Shown here piece after piece: positions 36,321-50,734 of a stretch of DNA of 64,000 bases. Position 1 is the stretch's first letter, and every line of letters starts with the position of its first letter. Source of the DNA: Amycolatopsis nalaikhensis (lineage in GTDB: Bacteria; Actinomycetota; Actinomycetes; Mycobacteriales; Pseudonocardiaceae); contig NZ_CP127173.1 of NCBI RefSeq assembly GCF_030264295.1, forward strand, positions 1,867,501 through 1,931,500, in the 5' to 3' direction. The position numbers and the translations under genes were made by a program. The notes below the pieces were generated by a model. That model was not told the DNA's origin. It did no database searches and saw only the letters and a program-made list of their open reading frames with translations.

Positions 36321-36719
36321 TCAGAACTCCAACCCCGCCTCACGGGCGGCGTCGGCGAGCGCGGCGATGCGGCCGTGGTAGGCGTTGCCCCCACGGTCGA
36401 ACACCACAGCCGAGATCCCGGCGTTCTTGGCGCGCTCGGCGACGAGGGCCCCGACCTTGGCGGCCTTGGCCTTCTTGTCGCCTTCGAACGCCCGGACGTC
36501 CGCCTCGAGGGTGGACGCCGACGCCAGCGTGTGGCCGGCGAGGTCGTCGATGACCTGCACGGCGATGTGCCGCGAGGACCGCTTGACGACCAGGCGCGGA
36601 CGCTGGTCCGTGCCCGAGACCTTCTTGCGGAGGCGGAAGTGCCGACGGGCCTTCGCGACGCGGCGGCGGGTCGAGATGTCCTTGCCCACCGGCTTGCGCT
36701 TCGTAGTCGTGTCGCTCAT
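36321..36719 (-). CDS. rplR: 50S ribosomal protein L18
   Basis: This 132-residue 5S rRNA-binding protein shows [35 protein letters not shown] and the C-terminal [28 protein letters not shown] use ATG 36719; a GTG at 36725 overlapping the rplF stop (GTGA) is an alternative. It is followed by rpsE. Confidence 0.95.
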   Translation of the reverse strand: MSDTTTKRKPVGKDISTRRRVAKARRHFRLRKKVSGTDQRPRLVVKRSSRHIAVQVIDDLAGHTLASASTLEADVRAFEGDKKAKAAKVGALVAERAKNAGISAVVFDRGGNAYHGRIAALADAAREAGLEF

Positions 36720-36721
36720 GA

Positions 36722-37261
36722 TCACTTACCCGTCTTTCCGACCTTGCGGCGGATCTTCTCGCCCTCGTACCGCAGGCCCTTGCCCTTGTACGGGTCCGGG
36801 CGCCGCAGCCGGCGGATGACCGCCGAGATCTGGCCGACCTTCTGCTTGTCGATGCCGGAGACCGAGAACCGGGTCGGGCTCTCCACCTTGAAGGTGATGC
36901 CTTCCGGGGCCTCGATCTTCACCGGGTGCGAGTAGCCGAGGGCGAACTCGAGGTCCGAGCCCTTGGCCTGCACGCGGTAACCGACACCGTGGATCTCGAG
37001 CTTCTTCTCGTAGCCCGCGGTCACACCCACGACCAGGTTGTTCACCAGGGTGCGGGTGAGGCCGTGCAGGGCCTTGCTGGTGCGCTCGTCGTCCGGGCGC
37101 TTGACCAGCAGCGTGCCGTCGTCGTCGCGCTCGACCGTGATCGGCTCGGCGACGGTGTGCTCCAGGGTCCCCTTGGGGCCCTTGACGCTGATGTGCTGAC
37201 CGTTGATGGTCACCTCGACCCCGGAGGGGACGGCGACCGGCAGCTTTCCGATGCGTGACAT
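36722..37261 (-). CDS. rplF: 50S ribosomal protein L6
   Basis: This 179-residue L6 has two homologous domains and the conserved [16 protein letters not shown] start plus [22 protein letters not shown]6 sits near the factor-binding site of the 50S subunit. Spc operon member between rpsH and rplR. Confidence 0.97.
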   Translation of the reverse strand: MSRIGKLPVAVPSGVEVTINGQHISVKGPKGTLEHTVAEPITVERDDDGTLLVKRPDDERTSKALHGLTRTLVNNLVVGVTAGYEKKLEIHGVGYRVQAKGSDLEFALGYSHPVKIEAPEGITFKVESPTRFSVSGIDKQKVGQISAVIRRLRRPDPYKGKGLRYEGEKIRRKVGKTGK

Positions 37262-37277
37262 GTCTGTGCCCCCTTCC

Positions 37278-37676
37278 TTACCAGACGTAGGCGAGGACTT
37301 CGCCGCCCACGCTGTTGCGCTTGGCCTGCCGGTCGGTCTGGAGGCCCGAGGACGTCGAGATGATCGCGATGCCCAGGCCGCCGAGCACGGACGGCAGTTC
37401 GGTCGATTTTGCGTAGACCCGCAGACCGGGCTTGGAGACGCGCCGGAGACCGGCGATGCTCCGCTCGCGGTTGGGGCCGTACTTGAGCTCGACGACGAGG
37501 TTCTTGTGCTTCTCGCCCGGCTCGTCGTGGTAGCCCGCGATGTAGCCCTCGCGCTTGAGGATCTCGGCGATGTTCGCCTTGAGCTTCGAGTGCGGGAGCT
37601 TGACCTCGTCGTGGTACGCCGAGTTCGCGTTACGCAGACGCGTCAAGAAGTCTGCGATGGGGTCGGTCATCGTCAT
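37278..37676 (-). CDS. rpsH: 30S ribosomal protein S8
   Basis: This 132-residue S8 binds 16S rRNA helix 21. It shows [29 protein letters not shown] and the end motif [37 protein letters not shown] 37676 is used. An 86-base gap to rpsN precedes it. Confidence 0.97.
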   Translation of the reverse strand: MTMTDPIADFLTRLRNANSAYHDEVKLPHSKLKANIAEILKREGYIAGYHDEPGEKHKNLVVELKYGPNRERSIAGLRRVSKPGLRVYAKSTELPSVLGGLGIAIISTSSGLQTDRQAKRNSVGGEVLAYVW

Positions 37677-37762
37677 GGTGACCTGTCAACCTTTCTCGCC
37701 CTGGTTCCCCGCCCGCCGGAGCGGGCGGGGCCTGTGGCGAAGTGGGAGTTAAAAAGAAGCTC

Positions 37763-37948
37763 TTACCAGCTGGACTTGCGGACGCCGGGCAGCTCGCCCG
37801 CGTGCGCCATCTCGCGAAGGCAGATCCGGCAGAGCCCGAACTTGCGGAACACGGCGTGCGGGCGGCCGCACCGCTGGCAGCGGGTGTAGGCGCGCACGGC
37901 GAACTTCGGCTTCTTCGCGGCCTTGTGGACCAGTGCTTTCTTGGCCAT
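37763..37948 (-). CDS. rpsN: 30S ribosomal protein S14, zinc-binding type
   Basis: This 61-residue protein is the short zinc form (often called rpsZ) with Cys24-x2-Cys27 and Cys40-x2-Cys43 ([30 protein letters not shown]). The stop at 37763 is a few bases from a short AAAAAG run before rpsH. It starts four bases after rplE. Confidence 0.97.
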   Translation of the reverse strand: MAKKALVHKAAKKPKFAVRAYTRCQRCGRPHAVFRKFGLCRICLREMAHAGELPGVRKSSW

Positions 37949-37952
37949 CGGC

Positions 37953-38516
37953 TCAGTTCTCCTTGAACGGGAAGCCGAGCTTGCGCAGCAGCGCCCGGCC
38001 CTCGTCGTCGTTCGTAGCGGTCGTGACGACGGTGACGTCCATGCCGCGCGGGCGGTCGATGGAGTCGGGGTCGATCTCGTGGAACATCGACTGCTCGTTG
38101 AGACCGAACGTGTAGTTGCCGTGACCGTCGAACTGCTTCGGCGAAAGCCCGCGGAAGTCGCGGATACGCGGCAGCGCGATGGTCAGCAGCCGGTCGAGGA
38201 ACTCCCACATCCGGTCGCCGCGCAGCGTGACGCGCGCGCCGATCGGCTGGCCCTCGCGCAGCTTGAACTGCGCGATGGACTTGCGGGCCTTCCGGACCTC
38301 GGGCTTCTGACCCGTGATCAGGGCGAGGTCCTTGACCGCGCCCTCGATCAGCTTGCTGTCGCGGGCGGCGTCGCCGACGCCCATGTTCACGACGACCTTC
38401 GTCACGCCCGGGATCTGGTGGACGTTGGCGAAGGAGAACTCAGCCTGCAGCTGGCCCTTGATTTCCTCGCGGTACCGCACCTTGAGGCGCGGAGAGGTCT
38501 TCTCAGCGGTGGTCAT
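37953..38516 (-). CDS. rplE: 50S ribosomal protein L5
   Basis: This 187-residue L5 binds 5S rRNA. It has [33 protein letters not shown] and the C-terminal [27 protein letters not shown]. Its start overlaps the rplX stop by one base (TGATG). Confidence 0.97.
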   Translation of the reverse strand: MTTAEKTSPRLKVRYREEIKGQLQAEFSFANVHQIPGVTKVVVNMGVGDAARDSKLIEGAVKDLALITGQKPEVRKARKSIAQFKLREGQPIGARVTLRGDRMWEFLDRLLTIALPRIRDFRGLSPKQFDGHGNYTFGLNEQSMFHEIDPDSIDRPRGMDVTVVTTATNDDEGRALLRKLGFPFKEN

Positions 38517-38830
38517 CAGATGTCCTTACCGTTCCGGCGCGAGATCCGGACCTTCTTGCCGTCCTCGCCGATGCGGTAACCCACCCGGGACGGCTTGCCG
38601 TCCGAGTCGACGACCATCACGTTCGAGACGTGGATGGGCGCCTCCTGCGTGACGATGCCGCCGGACTGCGCGCCGCGCTGGGTCTGGCTGATCCGCGTGT
38701 GCTTCTTGATCCGGTTCACGCCCTCGACCAGCACGCGCTCGCGCTCGGGGTAGGCCTGGATGACCTTGCCCTTGGCGCCCTTGTCCTTGCCGGCGATGAC
38801 GACGACCGTGTCGCCCTTCTTCACCTTCAT
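38516..38830 (-). CDS. rplX: 50S ribosomal protein L24
   Basis: This 104-residue assembly protein has a KOW motif ([22 protein letters not shown]). ATG 38830 overlaps the rplN stop (TGATG); the GTG at 38833 is an alternative adding one residue. Followed by rplE. Confidence 0.96.
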   Translation of the reverse strand: MKVKKGDTVVVIAGKDKGAKGKVIQAYPERERVLVEGVNRIKKHTRISQTQRGAQSGGIVTQEAPIHVSNVMVVDSDGKPSRVGYRIGEDGKKVRISRRNGKDI

Positions 38831-39198
38831 CACAGCACCTCCGGCGCGAGCGAAATGATCTTCATGAACTTTCGGTCGCGCAGCTCGCGGCCCACGGGGC
38901 CGAAGATGCGGGTGCCGCGGGGCTCGTTGTCGTTCTTGATGAGCACGGCGGCGTTCTCGTCGAACCGGATGTAGGAACCGTCCGGACGACGACGCTCCTT
39001 CACCGTGCGGACGATGACGGCCTTGACGACGTCGCCCTTCTTCACCCCGGCGGCCGGGATGGCGTCCTTCACGGTGGCGACGATGATGTCGCCGATGCCG
39101 GCGTAGCGCCGCCCGGAGCCACCGAGAACCCGGATGCAGAGGATTTCCTTCGCACCCGTGTTGTCGGCTACCCGAAGCCGCGACTCCTGCTGGATCAC
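38830..39198 (-). CDS. rplN: 50S ribosomal protein L14
   Basis: This 122-residue L14 lies at the subunit interface. It begins [28 protein letters not shown], the family hallmark. It starts the spc operon segment; a 77-base gap separates it from rpsQ. Confidence 0.97.
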   Translation of the reverse strand: MIQQESRLRVADNTGAKEILCIRVLGGSGRRYAGIGDIIVATVKDAIPAAGVKKGDVVKAVIVRTVKERRRPDGSYIRFDENAAVLIKNDNEPRGTRIFGPVGRELRDRKFMKIISLAPEVL

Positions 39199-39275
39199 GT
39201 CAACTCCTGTATGTCGCGCCGGTTCTCGCCCGACGAGCGAGCCTTGCGGAACTAAGAACTCTTAAAGAGCCCTGC

Positions 39276-39554
39276 TTACTTGGCCTTCTCCACGATCTGC
39301 ACCAGGCGCCACCGCTTCGTCGCCGACAGCGGGCGGGTCTCCATCAGGGTGACCCGGTCGCCCACGCCAGCCTCGTTGTTCTCGTCGTGCACCTTCACCT
39401 TGGAGGTGGTGCGGACGACCTTCGAGTAGCGGGGGTGCTTCTTGCGGTCCTCGAGCTCGACCACGATCGTCTTGTTCATCTTGTCCGAGACGACGTAGCC
39501 CTCGCGGACCTTGCGGTCGTTCCGGGCCGGCGTCTCGGTGGTGGGCTCGCTCAT
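39276..39554 (-). CDS. rpsQ: 30S ribosomal protein S17
   Basis: This 92-residue S17 has the OB-fold core ([33 protein letters not shown]). It overlaps rpmC by four bases and ends the S10 operon. Confidence 0.97.
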   Translation of the reverse strand: MSEPTTETPARNDRKVREGYVVSDKMNKTIVVELEDRKKHPRYSKVVRTTSKVKVHDENNEAGVGDRVTLMETRPLSATKRWRLVQIVEKAK

Positions 39555-39799
39555 GCGGCACCTTCACTCTCGGCGTCGGGGGCAACGGACAGGCCGAGTT
39601 CGCGCTCGCGCATGACCGTGTAGATCCGCGCGATGTCCGTGCGGACGGTGCGCAGACGGCGGTTGTTGTCGAGCTGCCCGGTCGCCATCTGGAAGCGGAG
39701 GTTGAAGAGCTCCTCCTTGTACTCCTTGAGACGCAGGACGAGCTCTTCCGCGGTGAGCTCACGCAGCTCCGATGCCTGGGCGGCACCTGCCTTCGCCAT
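39551..39799 (-). CDS. rpmC: 50S ribosomal protein L29
   Basis: This 82-residue helical protein at the exit-tunnel rim shows [41 protein letters not shown]. It overlaps rplP by one base and rpsQ by four. A short acidic tail ([12 protein letters not shown]) follows the conserved part. Confidence 0.97.
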   Translation of the reverse strand: MAKAGAAQASELRELTAEELVLRLKEYKEELFNLRFQMATGQLDNNRRLRTVRTDIARIYTVMRERELGLSVAPDAESEGAA

Positions 39800-40218
39800 C
39801 AGAACTCACCACCTTCACGGGTCACGATGCGGCACTTCATGGGCAGCTTGTGGATCGCGCGGCGCAGCGCCTCGCGAGCCGTCTCCTCGTTCGGGAACGA
39901 GATCTCGAACATCACGCGGCCCGGCTTCACGTTGGCGATCCACCACTCGGGCGAACCCTTACCGGAACCCATCCGGGTCTCGGCCGGCTTCTTGGTCAGC
40001 GGGCGGTCCGGGTAGATGGTCGTCCACACCTTGCCGCCACGCTTGATGTGACGGGTCATGGCGATACGAGCGGACTCGATCTGCCGGTTCGTCACGTAGC
40101 TGTGCTCAAGCGCCTGGATGCCGTACTCGCCGAAGTTGACCTTCGTGCCACCCTTGGCGGCGCCGTGGCGCTTCGGGGAGTGCTGCTTCCGGTGCTTGAC
40201 CCTGCGCGGGATGAGCAC
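39799..40218 (-). CDS. rplP: 50S ribosomal protein L16
   Basis: This 139-residue L16 near the peptidyl transferase centre starts at GTG 40218 ([19 protein letters not shown]). It contains [41 protein letters not shown]. Three bases separate it from rpsC. Confidence 0.97.
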   Translation of the reverse strand: MLIPRRVKHRKQHSPKRHGAAKGGTKVNFGEYGIQALEHSYVTNRQIESARIAMTRHIKRGGKVWTTIYPDRPLTKKPAETRMGSGKGSPEWWIANVKPGRVMFEISFPNEETAREALRRAIHKLPMKCRIVTREGGEF

Positions 40219-40221
40219 GTC

Positions 40222-41048
<827 letters not shown>

Positions 41049-41049
<1 letters not shown>

Positions 41050-41465
41050 TACCGGCCACCTGCCTTCTTCTTGCTCTGAGCCTTCTGCGCGACGGCCGGA
41101 CGCGACTCCACCTCGACGGTGATGTGGCTGGTCCGCTTGCGGATCCGGTACGCGCGGCCCTGGGCCCGCGGGCGGATGCGCTTGAGGGTGGGGCCCTCGT
41201 CGGCGTACGCGTTCTTGACCCAGAGCGTCTCCGGGTCCAGCTGAAGGTTGTTCTCGGCGTTGGCCACGGCGCTGGCGAGCACCTTCGCGACCGGCTCGCT
41301 GGCCGCCTGCGGGGCGAACCGGAGCACGGCCAAGGCGTCGGCGGCGCTACGTCCCTTGATGAGCTCGATCACCCGGCGCACCTTGGTCGGCGAGTCCCGG
41401 ACGAAGCGAGCCCGCGCGTACGCCGTAGGCAGGGCCTCGGTCGTCGCGTCGTTCTGGGCGTTCAT
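41049..41465 (-). CDS. rplV: 50S ribosomal protein L22
   Basis: This 138-residue L22 contacts the exit tunnel. It shows [45 protein letters not shown] and the beta-hairpin [26 protein letters not shown] 31-base gap separates it from rpsS. Confidence 0.97.
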
Positions 41466-41496
41466 CGCTACTTCCCTTGTCTGTTCTCGTGCCCGC

Positions 41497-41778
41497 TCAG
41501 CGGCGGCGCGACTTGCGGTCGTCCTTGATGTGGCCCTTGAAGGTCCGCGTCGGGGCGAACTCGCCCAGCTTGTGACCCACCATGGCCTCGGTGACGAACA
41601 CCGGGACGTGCTTGCGGCCGTCGTGCACGGCGATCGTGTGACCCAGGAAGTCCGGGATGATCGTCGAGCGGCGCGACCAGGTCTTGATGACCGTCTTCTT
41701 GCCCGATTCGTTCAGCGCGTCCACCTTCTTGAGCAGGTGGTCGTCCACGAACGGGCCCTTCTTAAGGCTGCGTGGCAT
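41497..41778 (-). CDS. rpsS: 30S ribosomal protein S19
   Basis: This 93-residue S19 begins [25 protein letters not shown] and holds the conserved [27 protein letters not shown]. It sits between rplB and rplV in the S10 operon. Confidence 0.97.
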   Translation of the reverse strand: MPRSLKKGPFVDDHLLKKVDALNESGKKTVIKTWSRRSTIIPDFLGHTIAVHDGRKHVPVFVTEAMVGHKLGEFAPTRTFKGHIKDDRKSRRR

Positions 41779-41796
41779 GTGCTTCTACCTCCCTGC

Positions 41797-42630
41797 TCAG
41801 CGCTTCTTGCCGGTACGCCGGCGGCGGACGATGAGGGCGTCGGACGGCTTGCGCCGGCGCGTACGACCCTCGGGCTTACCGTTCGGGTTGACCGGGTGGC
41901 GACCACCGGAGGTCTTGCCCTCACCACCACCGTGCGGGTGGTCGACCGGGTTCATGACGACACCGCGGACCGTGGGGCGCTTGCCGCGCCAGCGGTTGCG
42001 GCCGGCCTTGCCCCAGTTGATGTTGGCGTGCTCGGAGTTGCCGACCTCGCCGACCGTGGCGCGGTTGCGCACGTCCACGTTGCGGATCTCACCCGAGGGG
42101 AGACGCAGCTGGGCGTACGGCCCGTCCTTGGCGACGAGCTGCACCTTCGCGCCCGCGGACCGCGCCATCTTCGCGCCGCCGCCGGGGCGGAGCTCGATCG
42201 CGTGGATCACGGTGCCGACCGGGATGTTGCGCAGCGGCAGGTTGTTGCCCGGCTTGATGTCGGCCCGGGGGCCGTTCTCGACGGTGTCGCCCTGCTTCAG
42301 CTTCTCCGGCGCGATGATGTAGCGCTTCTCGCCGTCGGCGTAGTGCAGCAGCGCGATGCGAGCGGACCGGTTGGGGTCGTACTCGATGTGCGCGACCTTG
42401 GCGGGGATGCCGTCCTTGTCATTGCGACGGAAGTCGATGACGCGGTAAGCGCGCTTGTGGCCGCCACCCTTGTGCCGGGTGGTGATCTTGCCGGACGAGT
42501 TGCGACCGCCCGAACCGCTCAGCGGACGCAGCAGCGACTTCTCCGGGGTGGAGCGGGTGATCTCGGCGAAGTCCGAGACGCTCGAACCGCGACGACCCGG
42601 GGTCGTCGGCTTGTACTTGCGGATGCCCAT
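41797..42630 (-). CDS. rplB: 50S ribosomal protein L2
   Basis: This 277-residue L2 is essential for subunit joining and the peptidyl transferase centre. It has [28 protein letters not shown] and the C-terminal [26 protein letters not shown] with its conserved His. It follows rplW by 15 bases. Confidence 0.97.
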   Translation of the reverse strand: MGIRKYKPTTPGRRGSSVSDFAEITRSTPEKSLLRPLSGSGGRNSSGKITTRHKGGGHKRAYRVIDFRRNDKDGIPAKVAHIEYDPNRSARIALLHYADGEKRYIIAPEKLKQGDTVENGPRADIKPGNNLPLRNIPVGTVIHAIELRPGGGAKMARSAGAKVQLVAKDGPYAQLRLPSGEIRNVDVRNRATVGEVGNSEHANINWGKAGRNRWRGKRPTVRGVVMNPVDHPHGGGEGKTSGGRHPVNPNGKPEGRTRRRKPSDALIVRRRRTGKKR

Positions 42631-42645
42631 TGTCAGCTCAGTCCT

Positions 42646-42957
42646 TTACGCGGTGGGTCCGCCGAAGATCTCGATCGCCTTGCTTTCGGGCGAAAGAGTC
42701 ACGATGGCGCGCTTGGTGTCCTTGCGCTTGCCGAAGCCGGCGCGAGTCCGCTTCCGCTTGCCCTGGCGGTTGGCCGTGTTGACGCTGACCACCTTGACGC
42801 CGAACACCTTCTCGACCGCGATCTTGATCTGGGTCTTGTTGGCGTCCGGGCGGACGATGAACGTGTACTTGTGGTCCTCGAGCAGCCCGTAGGACTTCTC
42901 GGAGATGACCGGCGCGAGCAGGATGTCGCGGGGGTCCGGAATGGCGACCGAACTCAC
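42646..42957 (-). CDS. rplW: 50S ribosomal protein L23
   Basis: This 103-residue L23 at the tunnel exit binds trigger factor and SRP. It shows [46 protein letters not shown]. It overlaps rplD by four bases. Confidence 0.97.
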   Translation of the reverse strand: MSSVAIPDPRDILLAPVISEKSYGLLEDHKYTFIVRPDANKTQIKIAVEKVFGVKVVSVNTANRQGKRKRTRAGFGKRKDTKRAIVTLSPESKAIEIFGGPTA

Positions 42958-43643
42958 TTCTCGTCACTCCCTTCCGTGACCTCGCCCGACCGCGCGGAAG
43001 CCTTGACGGCCTTGCCGCGGACGGGGCCGGCGACGAACGCGTCGTACGCGGCCTTGGTGAACACGACGTCGTCGTTGACCAGCACGTCGTAGGTGTTGAG
43101 CTGGTCGGCCCAGAGCAGGTGCACCTCGGGCAGGTTCCGCAGGGAGACCCAGCTCAGCTCGTCGTCCCGGTGCAGCACCACGAGCACGCGCTTCGCGGCC
43201 GTGACGGCGGCGAGGGCGGTCTTGGCGGCCTTGGTGGACGGCTTCTCGCCGGTCACCAGCTCGGTGACGACGTGCAGCTGGCCGGCGCGGGCCCGGTCGG
43301 AGAGGGCGCCACGCAGGGCGGCGGCCTTCATCTTCTTCGGGGTGCGCTGCGAGTAGTCACGCGGCGTGGGGCCGTGGACGACGCCACCGCCGGCGAACTG
43401 CGGCGCGCGGGTCGAACCCTGGCGGGCACGACCGGTGCCCTTCTGCCGGTACGGCTTCTTGCCGCCACCGGAGACCTCACCGCGGGTCTTCGTGTCGTGC
43501 GTGCCCTGGCGCGCGGCGGCCTGCTGGGCCACCACCACCTGGTGCATCAGCGCGACATTGGCCTGCACGTCGAAGATCTCCTCGGGGAGATCGACCGTGC
43601 CGTCGGCTTTACCGGCCGGGGTCTTCAGCTCGACGCTTGTCAT
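42954..43643 (-). CDS. rplD: 50S ribosomal protein L4
   Basis: This 229-residue L4 also controls the S10 operon in some bacteria. It shows the loop ([51 protein letters not shown]) that lines the tunnel. It overlaps rplC and rplW by four bases each. Confidence 0.97.
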   Translation of the reverse strand: MTSVELKTPAGKADGTVDLPEEIFDVQANVALMHQVVVAQQAAARQGTHDTKTRGEVSGGGKKPYRQKGTGRARQGSTRAPQFAGGGVVHGPTPRDYSQRTPKKMKAAALRGALSDRARAGQLHVVTELVTGEKPSTKAAKTALAAVTAAKRVLVVLHRDDELSWVSLRNLPEVHLLWADQLNTYDVLVNDDVVFTKAAYDAFVAGPVRGKAVKASARSGEVTEGSDEK

Positions 43644-44296
43644 TCGGAGTTACCACCCTTCGCGGCGCTGCGAACGAACAGCACGCCGCCCTTGGGACCG
43701 GGCACAGCGCCCTTGATCAGCAGCAGGCCGTCGTCGGCACGCACGGCGTGCACGGTCAGGTTCTGCGTGGTGACCCGGTCGTTGCCCATCCGGCCCGCCA
43801 TGCGCAGGCCCTTGAAGACGCGGCCGGGGGTGGCGCAGCCACCGATCGAGCCCGGCTTGCGGTGCACGGCCTGGGCACCGTGGCTCGCGCCCTGGCCCTT
43901 GAAGCCGTGGCGCTTCATGACACCCGCGTAGCCCTTGCCCTTGCTGGTCCCGGTCACGTCGACCTCGACACCGGCGGCGAACACCTCGGCGGTGATCTCC
44001 TGGCCGACCTCGTAGGTCTCGGCGTCGGTGGTGCGCAGCTCGGCGAGGAACCGGCGCGGCGTCACGCCCGCCTTGTCGAAGTGGCCCGTGCGCGGCTTGT
44101 TCACCTTGCGCGGGTCGACCGCGCCGAACGCCAGCTGCACGGCCTTGTAGCCGTCCTTCTCCTGGGTCCGAACCTGGGTGACCACGTTCGGACCGGCCTT
44201 CACGACGGTGACCGGGACAACCCGGTTCTGCTCGTCGAAGACCTGGGTCATGCCGAGCTTGGTGCCCAGGATGCCCTTCACTTGCCTGTCAGACAT
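43640..44296 (-). CDS. rplC: 50S ribosomal protein L3
   Basis: This 218-residue L3 shows [33 protein letters not shown] and the tip [39 protein letters not shown], which reaches the peptidyl transferase centre. It follows rpsJ by 31 bases. Confidence 0.97.
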   Translation of the reverse strand: MSDRQVKGILGTKLGMTQVFDEQNRVVPVTVVKAGPNVVTQVRTQEKDGYKAVQLAFGAVDPRKVNKPRTGHFDKAGVTPRRFLAELRTTDAETYEVGQEITAEVFAAGVEVDVTGTSKGKGYAGVMKRHGFKGQGASHGAQAVHRKPGSIGGCATPGRVFKGLRMAGRMGNDRVTTQNLTVHAVRADDGLLLIKGAVPGPKGGVLFVRSAAKGGNSE

Positions 44297-44327
44297 GAGT
44301 CTCTTATCTCCGCCGCTCGCCCAACGC

Positions 44328-44633
44328 TTACTGGATGTTGACGTCGACGCTCGCCGGCAGGTCGATGCGCATGAGCGCGTCGACCGTCTTCGGCGTCGGG
44401 TCGAGGATGTCGATCAGACGCTTGTGCGTGCGCATCTCGAAGTGCTCGCGCGAGTCCTTGTACTTGTGCGGCGAGCGGATGACGCAGTAAACGTTCTTCT
44501 CGGTGGGCAGCGGCACCGGCCCGACGACCCGGGCGCCGGTGCGCGTGACCGTCTCCACGATCTTGCGCGCCGAGGTGTCGATCGCCTCGTGGTCGTAGGC
44601 CTTGAGCCGGATGCGGATCTTCTGTCCCGCCAT
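44328..44633 (-). CDS. rpsJ: 30S ribosomal protein S10
   Basis: This 101-residue S10 (NusE) also takes part in transcription antitermination. ATG 44633 gives [29 protein letters not shown]; a longer in-frame start upstream encodes no conserved sequence. It opens the S10 operon. The 395-base stretch between it and tuf (44634-45028) must contain the operon promoter and leader; I could not place the promoter with confidence, and the tuf terminator lies at its far end. Confidence 0.97.
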   Translation of the reverse strand: MAGQKIRIRLKAYDHEAIDTSARKIVETVTRTGARVVGPVPLPTEKNVYCVIRSPHKYKDSREHFEMRTHKRLIDILDPTPKTVDALMRIDLPASVDVNIQ

Positions 44634-44983
44634 GGTGGCTGCTCGTTCCTTGTCGTCTCGTGCCGCTATCTCACAAACCCCGCCGGGTGTTTCCACCCTG
44701 GGCCTGGGTTTCCGCAGTTCAACGGCCCTGTCCCCGGTCCACGCGGTCGGGCGTGTCGCGCCCGACGCACAGACGGATCCCGCGGGATCGTCGTCTTGCC
44801 TGGTCTTCCTCAACGTGAGGAGGCTATGAGCCGGCTGACCGTCTCACTGCCGTTGCCCGCTCGCCTGCAACCCGAAGGAAGAGCTCGGCGGACCGTGGCC
44901 ACTCGCACCGAGGCGGCCGGACCCCTGACAGGGATCGGCCGCCCCAGGACGAGCAACCTGAATAGTGTCGCACACGTGATTTG

Positions 44984-45024
44984 ACGCCCCTGACCCGGGG
45001 GTGTATTACCCCCGGGCGGGGCGT
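44984..45024 (-). terminator. Terminator of tuf
   Basis: Interrupted stem of ACGCCCC + CCCGGGGGT with ACCCCCGGG + GGGGCGT around a five-base loop, starting five bases beyond the tuf stop. Few T residues follow, as is common for high-GC terminators. Confidence 0.7.
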
Positions 45025-45028
45025 GAAA

Positions 45029-46222
<1,194 letters not shown>

Positions 46223-46353
46223 TGGAATGTCCTCCTGGACTGGTTTCGCTTTGTGCTCACGGGGCGGCGTGGCTGCCGCCCCGTGAATGTTCCTTCGTCG
46301 GTGCTAGCGGACGTTCAGGAGAGTCCCTTAATGCCCGCGCGCGGTGGGGGGCT

Positions 46354-48453
<2,100 letters not shown>

Positions 48454-48516
48454 GAGAATGTTCCCCTGTCTCAAGCGTGGGGCCCGGCATGGCTTGCATC
48501 TGATGCCGGGCGGAAA

Positions 48517-48987
48517 TCACCAGCGGTAGTGCGCGAAGGCCCGGTTGGACTCGGCCATCTTGTGCGTGTCCTCGCGACGCTTCACGGAGGCCCCGAGGCC
48601 GTTCGACGCGTCCAGGAGCTCGTTCTGCAGGCGCTCGATCATCGTCTTCTCGCGGCGGGCCTGCGAGAAGGAGACCAGCCAGCGCAGCGCCAGGGTCGTC
48701 GAGCGACCCGGCTTGACCTCGATCGGCACCTGGTAGGTGGCACCACCGACGCGGCGGCTCTTCACCTCGATGGTGGGCTTCACGTTGTCGAGGGCGCGCT
48801 TCAGCGTGACGACCGGGTCGGTGCCCGTCTTCTCGCGAGCGCCTTCGAGCGCGCCGTACACGATGCGCTCGGCCAGGGACCGCTTCCCGTCCTTCAGCAC
48901 CTTGTTCACCAGCTGGGTGACCAGCGGGGAGGCGTAGACGGGGTCGGAGATCAGCGGCCGCTTCGGGGCCGGACCCTTGCGGGGCAT
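48517..48987 (-). CDS. rpsG: 30S ribosomal protein S7
   Basis: This 156-residue primary assembly protein of the 30S head shows [46 protein letters not shown] and the C-terminal [22 protein letters not shown]. Its ATG overlaps the rpsL stop by one base (TAATG). It is followed by fusA. Confidence 0.97.
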   Translation of the reverse strand: MPRKGPAPKRPLISDPVYASPLVTQLVNKVLKDGKRSLAERIVYGALEGAREKTGTDPVVTLKRALDNVKPTIEVKSRRVGGATYQVPIEVKPGRSTTLALRWLVSFSQARREKTMIERLQNELLDASNGLGASVKRREDTHKMAESNRAFAHYRW

Positions 48988-49361
48988 TAGCTCTTCTCCT
49001 TCTTCGCGCCGTACCGGCTGCGCGCCTGCTTGCGGTTCTTGACACCCTGCGTGTCGAGCGAACCGCGGATGATCTTGTAACGGACACCCGGAAGGTCCTT
49101 CACACGACCACCACGCACGAGCACCATCGAGTGCTCCTGCAGGTTGTGGCCCTCACCGGGGATGTAGGCGGTGACCTCGATGCCGCTGGTCAGCTTCACA
49201 CGCGCGACCTTGCGCAGCGCCGAGTTCGGCTTCTTGGGGGTCGTGGTGTACACGCGAGTGCACACGCCACGCCGCTGCGGGCTCCCCTTGAGGGCCGCGG
49301 TCTTCTGCTTGGCAGCCTTGTCCTGGCGGCCCTTGCGGACCAGCTGCTGGATCGTGGGCAA
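48987..49361 (-). CDS. rpsL: 30S ribosomal protein S12
   Basis: This 124-residue decoding-site protein starts with TTG 49361 (protein [20 protein letters not shown] after initiator Met), with AGGAAG about eight bases upstream. It shows [17 protein letters not shown] and [16 protein letters not shown], the sites where streptomycin resistance arises; both Lys residues look wild type. A longer upstream in-frame start exists but encodes only low-complexity sequence. Confidence 0.96.
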   Translation of the reverse strand: MPTIQQLVRKGRQDKAAKQKTAALKGSPQRRGVCTRVYTTTPKKPNSALRKVARVKLTSGIEVTAYIPGEGHNLQEHSMVLVRGGRVKDLPGVRYKIIRGSLDTQGVKNRKQARSRYGAKKEKS

Positions 49362-49785
49362 TGGACCAGCTTCCTGTCGTGATCTGCTTCTTCGTGTCTT
49401 CACCGGCCCCCGCGGTCGGGCGTGTCGGCCCGCGTCACGGTCTCGCGACCGGTAGCTTCCCGGAGGGATTTTCCGTCGGAACCCCGACCTGCCGAAGCCG
49501 GTGACCGGGTGCCTGAGCACCCCGCCCATGCGCACGGCACGCGGAGCGGCCCGACGCCTGCCGGGCACGGTCTCCAAAGATACCCGCCCGGGTCCGGACG
49601 GAGCGCGGCGGGGGGTCTGAAGGTCGGCGAACCTCCAGCCTACCTCTGAACACGCCGGGGCCGCGGGATGTTCCGGAGTCCGGTCGCGCCCGGGTCGCGG
49701 CCGCGGCTTCCGCGGACGTGACCTCTTTTTCAACACCCCCGGCCTGGGGGATGTTCCCCGGCCGAGCCGCGCACCCGGCGTGGGA

Positions 49786-49830
49786 TGAAGGGCGACTCGC
49801 TCGCCTCGGACGAGACGAACGGGCCCTTCA
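49786..49830. repeat. Second copy of the TGAAGGG-type inverted repeat
   Basis: TGAAGGGC (49786-49793) and GCCCTTCA (49823-49830) are perfect complements. The right half (AGACGAACGGGCCCTTCA) matches bases 16131-16148 of the larger element with few changes. It lies in the 495-base non-ribosomal gap between rpsL and the small ORF. I see no gene in 49362-49785; a possible -10 for rpsL (TATCTT, 49577-49582) is the only other signal. Confidence 0.6.
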
Positions 49831-49856
49831 CCGCACCGGACGCGACGACGGGCGCG

Positions 49857-50012
49857 TCAGTCCTCGTCGGGCTTCGCGTGGTCCGGCTTGCCCGGGTTCG
49901 GGTCGCGCGACAGGTCGATGAGCGGGTGCACGCCCGCCCCTTCCGGCGCCGCGTGGCTGCCGGTCGACTTCGGTTCTTCGGCGGGCCGCTCGGCCCCTTC
50001 GCTGCTGCTCAT
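49857..50012 (-). CDS. Likely 51-residue protein of unknown function
   Basis: ATG 50012 is preceded by AGGAG at good spacing, and the frame ends at TGA 49857. Almost all third codon positions are G or C. The protein (MSSSEGAERPAEEPKSTGSH...) is hydrophilic, Pro/Glu/Asp-rich and has no membrane segment. It resembles no family I know. It is divergent from the YbaB-like gene at 50177. Confidence 0.55.
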   Translation of the reverse strand: MSSSEGAERPAEEPKSTGSHAAPEGAGVHPLIDLSRDPNPGKPDHAKPDED

Positions 50013-50176
50013 CACGCACTCCTAGCGCTGTCCCCTGCTTCCCCTTGCGGCCGGAAACCTACCCATTACCCGACCGGGTGATGCACCGGGATCGGATCGG
50101 TCGTTCCGTGCGTCACACCGTCGCCGAGGGGCCACGATGGGTGGCGAAGGGCACGCGACCGGGAGGGACCAGGACC

Positions 50177-50734
50177 ATGTCCGCCGAGTTCGACCAGCTG
50201 GTAGCCGAGTTCGAGCGGTTCCAGTCGAGCATCCGGAACGCCGACGACCGGTTCGCCGGCCTCGGGGCGATGCGGCAGGAGCTGACCGAGCTGCGGGCGA
50301 GCGCGTCCTCGCCGGACGGCGGCGTGACCGTCGTCACCGGGCCGGGCGGCGCGGTCCTCGACGTCAAATTCACCGACGCGGCGCTCGCCAAGGGCCCCCA
50401 GGCGCTGTCGGCCACCCTGATGGCCACCCTGCGCGAGGCCGTCGGCGAGGCGGCCCGGCGGCAGGCGGTGCTCGTCCAGGAGCACCTGGGCGACGAGCAG
50501 GGCCTGGTCGACCAGGTCCTCGAGACCCAGGCCGAGGCGTTCGGAACCACCGTCGAGGAACTGCGGTCGAAGCTGGCGGAAGAGCCGGGGCGGCCGCCCG
50601 CGCCGCCGGAGGACTTCTCCGAGGAGCGCGTGCTGCGCCAGGCCGACGCCGCCCCGCCCCCGCCCGCCCCGCCCGCGAACGGCGGGTCCGCGGGCGACCG
50701 CTTCCTGCGGAACCTGTTCGACGAGGAGGACTGA
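50177..50734 (+). CDS. YbaB/EbfC-like protein in a type VII-style cassette
   Basis: This 185-residue protein has the YbaB/EbfC pattern: an N-terminal helix (AEFDQLVAEFERFQSSIR), then a beta-rich core with GGVTVVTGPGGAVLDVKFTDAALAKGPQALSATLMATL, and a Pro-rich tail ending FLRNLFDEED. YbaB proteins are small dimeric DNA-binding proteins, but in actinobacteria similar genes recur next to WXG100-type genes and their role there is unclear. ATG 50177 follows GGGAGGGACC. The stop overlaps the next ATG (TGATG). Confidence 0.75.
   Translation: MSAEFDQLVAEFERFQSSIRNADDRFAGLGAMRQELTELRASASSPDGGVTVVTGPGGAVLDVKFTDAALAKGPQALSATLMATLREAVGEAARRQAVLVQEHLGDEQGLVDQVLETQAEAFGTTVEELRSKLAEEPGRPPAPPEDFSEERVLRQADAAPPPPAPPANGGSAGDRFLRNLFDEED

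Noticed and set aside
48454..48474. Upstream ATG start for fusA at 48474
   Set aside because: It would place the GGGGAAC Shine-Dalgarno inside the gene and add seven residues unlike other EF-G proteins.
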